From Planctomycetota bacterium (lineage in GTDB: Bacteria > Planctomycetota > Phycisphaerae > WQYP01): a stretch of 17,110 nucleotides of DNA. This document shows, one piece after another, positions 1-5,866 of the stretch. Under the pieces are notes generated by a model. It was not told where the DNA came from. It did not search any database and saw only the letters and a list, made by a program, of their open reading frames with translations. A program made the position numbers and the translations under genes. Location of the stretch: the NCBI GenBank assembly GCA_021809365.1, contig JAKBAC010000065.1:1-17110 (forward strand), read 5' to 3'. How positions within the stretch are numbered: the stretch's first letter is position 1; each line of letters starts with the position of its first letter.

Positions 1-953
1 TTGGAAATATGCTGTTTTTATGGGTGTTTGGGGACACCGTCAACCAGCGGCTGGGCCACGTTCCTTATCTGCTGTTCTTTCTGGCGGGCGGAATATTTGC
101 CGGCGTGGGACAGGTGTTAACTTCCGGCGCACCTACACTCGGTGCATCGGGGGCCATTGCCGCGGTGGCGGGAATGTTTCTGGTGCTGGCACCCCTGACC
201 AATATTCGCGTCTGGTTTTTCTTTTTCATTTTCAAAGTGCCCAGCCTCCTCTTTATTCTTTTTGAAATTGTCACCTTTGATCTCGCCGGGGCAATATTCC
301 CCGGTCGCGGTGACGATGTCGCGCATTTTGCCCATCTCACGGGTTACACCACCGGATTTTCCGTAGGAATTATTCTTCTGGTGCTGCGATTTGTGCCGCG
401 GGATCCAGCGGATCTGCCCGCTCTTTTAACTCGCTGGCGCCGCAAATACCTTTATCGTTCCATGGTGGCCACTGGCTACAACCCCTTCACCACCGGGCCG
501 CAAGGCATTAACGTGGTCAAACCCGACGGCCCTCTGCCCCTGCAACCGGGATCGCCTGATTATCTGCACTGCCAGGACTTACGCGAACGCATAGCCGAGT
601 TGCGACGCGACCACCTGCTGCCACAGGCCGCCGATGCGTATCTGGAATTAAAGCAATTGGATCCCGGAAACGTGCTGCCGGCACAAAGCCAATTGGACAT
701 TGCCAATCAACTCATGGCAGCGGGGCAGTATCCGCAGGCCGCTATCGCGTATGAAGATTATCTGAAATATTATGGCACCGGCACCAACTGTGATCAGGTG
801 CAACTGGTTCTGGCGTTAATTTACACGCGTTATTTTATCAACCGTAAACGGGCGATTGACCTATTTCAAAAGGCCCTGCCTAAACTGCATGATGGTACGC
901 AACGGGAAATGGCTGAAAGAGAACTCGCCGCCCTCAAGGCCGTCGGTGCCTGA
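1..953 (+). CDS. Rhomboid-family intramembrane serine protease with C-terminal TPR-like region (5' end outside window)
   Basis: The gene enters from the left edge: the reading frame is open upstream of the ATG at 9 and reads G-N-M, the end of the conserved rhomboid HxxxGNM-FLW-FGD block, so the ATG at 9 is internal. Numbering from that Met, the catalytic serine is in LGASGAI (Ser47) and the catalytic histidine is most likely His109 in AHFAHLTGY, where rhomboids usually have AHxGGF. Hydrophobic segments around 18-36, 45-65, 68-95 and 107-127 fit the rhomboid core. From about residue 140 the protein is soluble, and residues ~190-310 contain A/L/Y-rich helical pairs (for example QAADAYLELKQLDPGN and AIDLFQKALPKL) resembling tetratricopeptide repeats. 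Rhomboids cleave membrane-spanning substrates; the substrate here is unknown. It converges on the next gene with a 3-bp gap. Family call is strong; the TPR label is by pattern only. Confidence 0.88.
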   Translation, partial: GNMLFLWVFGDTVNQRLGHVPYLLFFLAGGIFAGVGQVLTSGAPTLGASGAIAAVAGMFLVLAPLTNIRVWFFFFIFKVPSLLFILFEIVTFDLAGAIFPGRGDDVAHFAHLTGYTTGFSVGIILLVLRFVPRDPADLPALLTRWRRKYLYRSMVATGYNPFTTGPQGINVVKPDGPLPLQPGSPDYLHCQDLRERIAELRRDHLLPQAADAYLELKQLDPGNVLPAQSQLDIANQLMAAGQYPQAAIAYEDYLKYYGTGTNCDQVQLVLALIYTRYFINRKRAIDLFQKALPKLHDGTQREMAERELAALKAVGA

Positions 954-956
954 ACC

Positions 957-1997
957 TCACCAGCTTTGCAGTTCCCCAATAAGTTCCTCCACCAGATCCT
1001 TCATGGTGACCAGACCCATGGGCCGACCGTGCCGATTGACCACAATCGCAAGCGTTTGCCGTGCCGCCTGCATCAGCGTTATCGCCGAGCGCACTGATTG
1101 TTCGGGAAAAAGCGTAATGGGTTGTTTAAGATTGGCACGGATATTAAAGTCTTGCTTCTGCCCCAGTACATCCACCACGTAAAGCACGCCCAGAATATCC
1201 TCTGTGTTGCGGCCCAGAACGGGCAGGCGGGAAACATTGTACCGCCGCACCAGAGCGCAAAAGCCTGTGCGGCTGATGGTTTGCGGAATTCCAATGACCC
1301 GGTTCCACGGCACCATCACATCGCCCACCACCACGTGCGCCATCCGCAGCGCCCGGCGAATCAGATCATGCTGCGTATCGCTGATCAGCCCGGTGGCCGA
1401 AGATTCCTCGGCAAAACTTAAAACCGCGCGGGCGGCACCGGATTTGGTGTCGCCGCCGCGAAACAGCCGCAGGGCCAGGATATTCAACAGCAACAGCAGC
1501 GGCAGCAATGGAATAACGGTAATGATCCGCAGCGCCGATTTTAAAAATCCTACCAGGCGATACGTCCATTTATCGGCATGAACCATAAACATGTCTTTGG
1601 GAATAATTTCCGCAAATAACAGCATCAGGGGCGTAAGCAGAAAGGCCGTCAGGAGAGCTTGAATCTGATCAGGAATTCGCGCCTGCCGCAGCAGCACCGT
1701 TGCCCCGGCGGATACGGCAAAATTGCATAAATTCTGCCAGATCAGCAAACCCGCCAGAACCGCCGCCGGTTCCCGCAGCCAGCGTTCAATCTGCAGCGCC
1801 GCCGGCTCCTTCCGCCAGGAGCGCAACTGCAACCGCAACCGCGAAACGGTGTACAGGCCCGTTTCCAGCCCGCTGAAAATCATCGACCCTAAAAGTCCCA
1901 GAATCGCCAGAATCAGCCATGGCCCGGTCACCGCATACCACGGGAAATGCAGCGTTGCCGTCCCGGCACTATACATAAACGGTGTGATCGGTGTCAT
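957..1997 (-). CDS. DUF21/CBS-pair membrane protein (CNNM/HlyC-CorC family) without CorC domain
   Basis: 346 aa. Residues ~25-180 form a DUF21 (CNNM) membrane domain with several hydrophobic helices, the FSGLETGLYTVSRLRL signature (41-56) and the AEIIPKD motif (129-135). Residues ~220-345 are a CBS pair, with the typical GDVMVPW start and a TMKDLVEELIGE end. Related proteins are implicated in Mg/Co/Na-dependent ion efflux or homeostasis; the exact substrate cannot be read from sequence. The protein stops right after the second CBS motif, so it lacks the C-terminal CorC_HlyC domain present in its upstream neighbour. Its ATG (1997-1995) overlaps that neighbour's TGA as ATGA, indicating translational coupling and suggesting that the two act together, perhaps as a heterodimer (inference). 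Confidence 0.88.
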   Translation of the reverse strand: MTPITPFMYSAGTATLHFPWYAVTGPWLILAILGLLGSMIFSGLETGLYTVSRLRLQLRSWRKEPAALQIERWLREPAAVLAGLLIWQNLCNFAVSAGATVLLRQARIPDQIQALLTAFLLTPLMLLFAEIIPKDMFMVHADKWTYRLVGFLKSALRIITVIPLLPLLLLLNILALRLFRGGDTKSGAARAVLSFAEESSATGLISDTQHDLIRRALRMAHVVVGDVMVPWNRVIGIPQTISRTGFCALVRRYNVSRLPVLGRNTEDILGVLYVVDVLGQKQDFNIRANLKQPITLFPEQSVRSAITLMQAARQTLAIVVNRHGRPMGLVTMKDLVEELIGELQSW

Positions 1998-3289
1998 GGC
2001 CGGTCCTCCGGCTGCGGATGCCGGGCATCATCCAGTAAAACAATCTTCACCTGATCCACCCGGCGGCCGCGCATGGATTGCACCGTTAATTGCAGGCGAT
2101 CCAACACGACGGTGTCACCGGCGCGGGGCACGCGATTGAGCTGGGCATAAATCAGTCCGCCAATGGTGGAAATATGCGGCGCTTTGACCGGATCGCCAAA
2201 AAGTTCACCGCATTCAAGAAGCGATAAATCACCGGATACCAGAAATTCATCCGGCGCGATTTCCCGCACCGGTATTTTGATCGGCTCATCCGGCGCATAA
2301 ATTTCCCCGATAAGCTGCTCGACGACATCCTCCAGCGCAATCATGCCCGCGATGCCGCCATATTCATCCACCGCCATCGCCATCTGCAGGTGTCGGGTGC
2401 GAAATCCCGCCAGCAGTTGGTCCAGCGTCTGAAGTTCAGGCACAAAATGCGCGGGCCTGAGCAGGGGTGCCAAAGCTGCGGAACTCGCGGGCGTATCCAG
2501 CAGAAACGACTTGGCATACAAAACCCCCAGAATGTTATCAATGTCCCGATCATAAACCGGAATCTTGGAAAGTCTGCTGCGCTGCAGCAGGTCTGAAAGT
2601 TCGGAAATCGGACGCTGAATATTAAAAGCCACCATATCCACCCGCGGCACCATCACATGCCGCACCCGGATTTCCCGCAGCCACAGCACTTGTTGAATCA
2701 CCTGATTTTCCGCGGTATCAATGACCCCCTGATCGCGGCTCATCCGCAGCAATTCGCGCAACTCAGTAAGCGACAAATGTGGGCCGGCCTTGCGCCCCAG
2801 AAGCCGGTGCGATGGATTGATTAATAACCGTTCAATGACTCCCAGCACGGGTGTCGCAGCGCGCATCAGCACCGTCATAGGACCCGCCGCCACCGCCGCA
2901 AGGCGGCGGTTGAATCTCCGGGCGAAAATTTTCGGCACCAGTTCCCCGAAATACGCCACGATCACCACCGGCACCAGGCTCAATGCGATAGCCACAAAGC
3001 CCCCGTAATGGCGGTTCAGGCGTTGGAGCACAATGGTGCTAAGCACAAAAAAAAGAATGGTGCAGGCCATATTGATCAGAAGAATCAGCACCAGCAGCGG
3101 GCGGCTGCGCTCGCGTAACGCCGCCGCCAGCACCTGCCCGCGTTTGCCGCTGGTTTTGAATTCATAGAGTTCATGGCGCGTCAGGGAAAAGAACGTCGTT
3201 TCCACCGCCGCAAAAACAGCCGCCACGGTCAACAGCGCCAGCATAGGCAGCAGGACATCCAAATTACGTAATAAAAAACCAGCCATCAT
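1994..3289 (-). CDS. HlyC/CorC family transporter (DUF21 + CBS pair + CorC_HlyC)
   Basis: 431 aa with the full family layout. The DUF21 membrane domain (~1-190) carries VFAAVETTFFSLTRHEL (25-41) and FGELVPK (114-120). The CBS pair (~208-330) starts at VRHVMVPRVDM and contains SKIPVYDRDIDNILGVLY and DEYGGIAGMIALEDVVEQLIGE. The CorC_HlyC domain (~340-422) contains DEFLVSGDLSL and ISTIGGLIYAQL. The family acts in Mg/Co or related ion homeostasis, with the CBS pair as a nucleotide-sensing module. The start is ATG at 3289, or three bases later at 3286; a weak GGGA lies just upstream. It is the first gene of a two-gene unit and its leader is unusually rich in inverted repeats (3299-3498). Confidence 0.92.
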   Translation of the reverse strand: MMAGFLLRNLDVLLPMLALLTVAAVFAAVETTFFSLTRHELYEFKTSGKRGQVLAAALRERSRPLLVLILLINMACTILFFVLSTIVLQRLNRHYGGFVAIALSLVPVVIVAYFGELVPKIFARRFNRRLAAVAAGPMTVLMRAATPVLGVIERLLINPSHRLLGRKAGPHLSLTELRELLRMSRDQGVIDTAENQVIQQVLWLREIRVRHVMVPRVDMVAFNIQRPISELSDLLQRSRLSKIPVYDRDIDNILGVLYAKSFLLDTPASSAALAPLLRPAHFVPELQTLDQLLAGFRTRHLQMAMAVDEYGGIAGMIALEDVVEQLIGEIYAPDEPIKIPVREIAPDEFLVSGDLSLLECGELFGDPVKAPHISTIGGLIYAQLNRVPRAGDTVVLDRLQLTVQSMRGRRVDQVKIVLLDDARHPQPEDRP

Positions 3290-3298
3290 TCATCCCGG

Positions 3299-3318
3299 CA
3301 CGGTCGCACGTGACCGTG
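3299..3318. repeat. Inverted repeat upstream of the HlyC/CorC gene
   Basis: CACGGTC (3299-3305) and GACCGTG (3312-3318) form a perfect 7-bp stem around GCACGT, 10 bp upstream of the start of the HlyC/CorC gene. It could be an operator or a 5'-leader hairpin close to the ribosome binding region. No T-run follows on either side, so it is not a standard terminator. Confidence 0.6.
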
Positions 3319-3339
3319 GTGCTAATCTTGTGGGCAGGA

Positions 3340-3374
3340 GCCTTGAATTGCAAGGCCAATCTCGCGCCTTGGCC
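3340..3374. repeat. Two adjacent small hairpins in the HlyC/CorC leader
   Basis: GCCTTG (3340-3345) pairs with CAAGGC (3351-3356) across a 5-nt loop. Overlapping it, GGCCAA (3354-3359) pairs with TTGGCC (3369-3374) across 9 nt. The two share bases 3354-3356, so they would be alternative rather than simultaneous structures. They are on the transcript side of the leader of the two DUF21/CBS genes if transcription starts upstream of 3374 on the - strand. Confidence 0.45.
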
Positions 3375-3379
3375 TGCGC

Positions 3380-3499
3380 GGGCGTGGCAATATTTTCGGG
3401 CAAGCGGCAAAATCGACGGCATAAATGCCGGCGCTAAGAGAATGGTTCGTCTTGGAAACCCGCACCCCGGTGGCCCGCCCGGATTTATTGCCACGCCCA
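3380..3499. mobile_element. MITE-like element: 21-bp imperfect terminal inverted repeats with flanking 8-bp direct repeat
   Basis: Bases 3380-3400 and the reverse complement of 3478-3498 agree at 18 of 21 positions, including 13 in a row (core GGGCGTGGCAATA). Outside them the 8-mer CCTGCGCG occurs as a direct repeat at 3373-3380 and 3500-3507, as a target-site duplication would. The left copy overlaps the repeat arm by one G and the right copy is one A beyond it. The unit is about 119 bp, has no coding capacity, and contains a small internal palindrome (CGGCAT-AA-ATGCCG, 3417-3430). It lies between the 3' end of the LysR gene and the leader of the HlyC/CorC gene. An alternative reading is a long-stem structured leader RNA. 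No transposase is visible. Confidence 0.5.
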
Positions 3500-3532
3500 C
3501 CTGCGCGCGGGCATGCTTGTTGGCGTTGCGGA

Positions 3533-4453
3533 TCAGATTTCAGAGGCAGCGGCCTGTCCCAGAATTTCCTGGGCTGACGACCGGCACAAGCTGCAGAAAG
3601 TATGTTCCGCGGCCCGGCGGGTTCGATTGGCCCTCCAGGCGGCGCACCAGGTACAGGTAATTTTTCCCCCGGGCGGCTTAAGCCAGACCAGTTGGCCTGC
3701 CTGTATTTCCCGGCGGGCACTCCAGCGAGCACTGACGGTAACTCCCAGCCCCAGTTTGACCAGTTCCTTGATCGCCTCAATGGAGCCTAATTCCGTCCAG
3801 TTTCTAAGTGGTGCGCCGGCTTTGGAAAGATAGGCCTCCACAATATGAAATGTCGTGCTTTGACGGGAATAAAGAACATAGTGTTGCGCGACCAGTTGCG
3901 AACGATCCACTGCACCCCGTTTGGCCCACGGATGCAGTGGACTTACCAGAAAGCCCAGGGCATCAACCAGCAGCGGCTCGTAGGCCAGTTGCCGCGATTT
4001 CGGCCCGCACAGAACAATGCCGATGTCAATAACGCCATCGGTCAGCAATTGCGTGGCTTGTGGTGAATCCGCCGGCGTGATGGAAAGTTGAAAATCGGGA
4101 TAACTGGCGCGGAATTCCCGCACTGCGGCGGGAAAGATAAACTGACACGCCGTGGCCGGAGCACCGATACGGATACTACCGGCCCCCGGGCGAAAGGCTT
4201 CATGCACCACAGACTTGGCTTCTTGTATGACAGATAAAATGCGCCGCGTTTGTTGCAGCAGCGCCTCACCGGCGGGGGTCAAGGCAATCGTGCGGCCCTG
4301 CCGCTGAAAAAGTGCTCCGCCCAGCTCCTGCTCCAAAGCGGCAATCTGGTGGCTTACCGCGGATTGCGTTAGATGCAGCACCTGTGCGGCCTTGGTAAAG
4401 CTTAATTGTTGGGCAACGGCCTGAAAAATCTTCAACTGATGCACATCATCCAT
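3533..4453 (-). CDS. LysR-type transcriptional regulator, probable regulator of nitrate assimilation
   Basis: 306 aa from the chosen start. An in-frame ATG at 4486 would add 11 residues, but the ATG at 4453 has a good GGTGA spaced 6 nt upstream and puts the helix-turn-helix at the usual place. The N-terminal winged HTH (about 3-62) contains LSFTKAAQVLHLTQSAVSHQI and LFQRQGRTIALTPAGE. Residues ~85-295 are the periplasmic-binding-fold effector domain, opening with GSIRIGAPATACQF. The C-terminal block TWCAAWR...FCSLCR fits the family, so no frameshift is suspected although the tail is Cys-rich. It is divergent from the nitrate/nitrite operon and shares its promoter region, the standard LysR arrangement for controlling the neighbour and itself. 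The co-inducer is unknown; nitrate, nitrite or a nitrogen-status metabolite is plausible. Confidence 0.9.
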   Translation of the reverse strand: MDDVHQLKIFQAVAQQLSFTKAAQVLHLTQSAVSHQIAALEQELGGALFQRQGRTIALTPAGEALLQQTRRILSVIQEAKSVVHEAFRPGAGSIRIGAPATACQFIFPAAVREFRASYPDFQLSITPADSPQATQLLTDGVIDIGIVLCGPKSRQLAYEPLLVDALGFLVSPLHPWAKRGAVDRSQLVAQHYVLYSRQSTTFHIVEAYLSKAGAPLRNWTELGSIEAIKELVKLGLGVTVSARWSARREIQAGQLVWLKPPGGKITCTWCAAWRANRTRRAAEHTFCSLCRSSAQEILGQAAASEI

Positions 4454-4499
4454 GCATTCACCATGCTTAAAAGTAATGATTGCCATTTCTTTTATGATT

Positions 4500-4528
4500 T
4501 TGATTTATACATCAGCACCTACGATAAT
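4500..4528 (+). promoter_or_regulatory. Candidate promoter of the nitrate/nitrite reductase operon
   Basis: TTGATT (4500-4505) and GATAAT (4523-4528) are 17 nt apart, giving a predicted start near 4535 and an untranslated leader of about 125 nt before the GTG at 4661. The -10 coincides with one block of the shared LysR-like motif, so binding there would directly affect this promoter. Proposed from sequence only. Confidence 0.5.
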
Positions 4529-4532
4529 GCAA
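4504..4532 (-). promoter_or_regulatory. Candidate promoter of the lysR gene
   Basis: On the - strand, TTGCAT (4532-4527) and TATAAA (4509-4504) are separated by 17 nt, a good sigma-70 type match. A second -10-like CATAAA sits at 4496-4491, at the position equivalent to CATAAT in the porin promoter. The element overlaps the divergent promoter of the nitrate operon almost completely. Sigma specificity in this organism is assumed, not shown. Confidence 0.5.
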
Positions 4533-4660
4533 CATAGACGCAACCGGAAGCAGCCGGGCTGTACGGCGGAGACAGCGGCACGGCATTTGCCTGCGTGAAG
4601 TGGTAGACGCGCTGAAACAGCTGCGCGAGGGCAGTTATAGGCCGCGAAAGGAATTCCGCT

Positions 4661-5866
4661 GTGCGATTTGGTTTTATCCGATTAATTGACGCCGCACCGC
4701 TGATTGTCGCGGAGGCCAAAGGGTTTTTTAAAGCCCAAGGTCTGGACGCGACATTAGAACGGCAAATTGGTTGGATGAACGTCCGGGATAAGCTCGGTTA
4801 CGGATCATTAGATGCGTGCCACTCTCTTTTGGGAATGCCCATCGCAAGCCAACTGGGCTGGCCGGATTTCGCGCGATCCATGGTATCGGTCATGGCGCTA
4901 GGCTCCGGCGGCAATACCATTGTGATTTCCGAAAAACTCATGCAAATTGGTATCGATTCCGCCGCCGCGCTAAGTCGGCTGATTCATTCCGGGTTATACC
5001 AGCGAAAACTGGTCTGTGCGCACGTGTCCAACTTTTCCATGCATCATTATTTGCTGCGGGAATGGCTCTCCGACGGGGGAATAAATCCTGATCGGGATGT
5101 GCAATTAACGCAGCTTACTCCCATGCAGGTAGCCGAGCACATGGCCAATCGGTATGTAGATATCTTCTGCGTGGGTGAGCCTTGGGGCTTGCTGGCGCAG
5201 AAGCAGGGATGGGGGCGCGTGATTTGCGCCACGACGGATATTCTGCCGCGCCATCCGGAAAAAGTTCTGGCGGTTACTGAAGGCTTTGTACAAAGTCGAA
5301 GCGATGATGTCGTCAAAGCCATCGTCGCTCTTCTGCTGTCATGCCGTTACTGCAATGATCCGGCAAACCATGAAGAGTTGGCTGGGATATTGGCACGCGA
5401 AGCATATCTTGATATGCCGCCGGAGTTCATTCTTTCCAGCCTGCGAATCGGTTGCGGCGACGTGGGCTGCGGGCCGACACTTACAAGTCGCCCCCCTGAC
5501 TGGACGTTTCGCGATTGGGATATCCGTTATTCCGCACCGTCCGCCACGCATGTGCTGTGGTACCTCAAGCAGATGCAGCGCTGGCAACACGCCGATGAGC
5601 AGACGGATATTAAAGCGATTGCCCTGCGCTGCGTTCGTCGGGATTTATTCGCCCGGGCCGCGGCGTCTCTGAACCTGGAGTTTACTGATCAGGATTTTCC
5701 GGTCATGCCGTTGCGACGCGGCATATTGGCACCGGGAGACGCTCCGGCTCGAAGCGTCGGCGGCAGTGTGTCATCCGCGGCCGGGCGGCAGTCGGGCAAG
5801 GATGTTCCCAAATTAATGAAATGGCATGGCCGGAATTTGAGGATGCAAAATGATTCGAGAAAATAA
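4661..5866 (+). CDS. NasS/NrtA-family nitrate-binding protein, cytosolic sensor type
   Basis: 401 aa. It starts at GTG 4661, with AAAGGAA 7 nt upstream and family homology beginning immediately (RFGFIRLIDAAPLIVAEAKGFF, residues 2-23). It has the CmpA/NrtA/NasS fold sequence: IGWMNVRDKLGYGSLDACHSLLGMP (about 36-60), a GNTIVIS block, and GEPWG in the second lobe. There is no signal peptide or lipobox, which favours a cytosolic NasS-like nitrate/nitrite sensor over the periplasmic NrtA component of an ABC importer, and no NrtBCD genes are nearby. In known systems NasS holds the ANTAR antiterminator NasT; no nasT is present in the window. The last ~50 residues form a low-complexity tail. Its end overlaps nirB by 17 bp, so it is the first gene of the operon. 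Confidence 0.82.
   Translation: MRFGFIRLIDAAPLIVAEAKGFFKAQGLDATLERQIGWMNVRDKLGYGSLDACHSLLGMPIASQLGWPDFARSMVSVMALGSGGNTIVISEKLMQIGIDSAAALSRLIHSGLYQRKLVCAHVSNFSMHHYLLREWLSDGGINPDRDVQLTQLTPMQVAEHMANRYVDIFCVGEPWGLLAQKQGWGRVICATTDILPRHPEKVLAVTEGFVQSRSDDVVKAIVALLLSCRYCNDPANHEELAGILAREAYLDMPPEFILSSLRIGCGDVGCGPTLTSRPPDWTFRDWDIRYSAPSATHVLWYLKQMQRWQHADEQTDIKAIALRCVRRDLFARAAASLNLEFTDQDFPVMPLRRGILAPGDAPARSVGGSVSSAAGRQSGKDVPKLMKWHGRNLRMQNDSRK

Larger units (their letters stand above)
4489..4532 (-). promoter_or_regulatory. Shared operator/promoter motif, copy 1 (lysR / nitrate operon)
   Basis: On the - strand this reads ATTATC (4528-4523), 10 nt, ATGTATAA (4512-4505), 8 nt, CATAA (4496-4492), then A and AG. 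The same three blocks with identical spacing occur on the + strand at 12461-12504 in front of the porin; 23 of 44 aligned bases agree and nearly all agreements lie in the blocks. It contains the T-N11-A arrangement typical of LysR-family binding sites. Probable binding site of the adjacent LysR protein. Confidence 0.6.

Noticed and set aside
1969..1990. Further copy of the shared operator (CTATACAT)
   Set aside because: Only one half matches; the second block is absent at the required spacing and the site is within coding sequence.
3264..3500. 78-codon frame on the - strand across the 243-bp intergenic region
   Set aside because: It has low-complexity Gly/Pro/Arg content, overlaps the start of the HlyC/CorC gene and covers the inverted-repeat element; no recognisable protein.
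3533..3680. Possible frameshift near the C-terminus of the LysR protein
   Set aside because: The Cys- and Arg-rich tail looked odd, but TWCAAWR and FCSLCR fit the usual LysR C-terminal pattern in the same frame and the length is normal.
4527..4598. A 23-codon reading frame in the leader of the nitrate operon, possible leader peptide
   Set aside because: The ATG lies inside the predicted -10 region and would not be transcribed, and no ribosome binding site precedes it.
4593..4650. tRNA-Leu-like stretch (TGGTAGACGCGCTG)
   Set aside because: It resembles the D-arm of leucine tRNAs, but there is no matching acceptor stem, no anticodon arm and no T-loop GTTCGA; judged coincidental.
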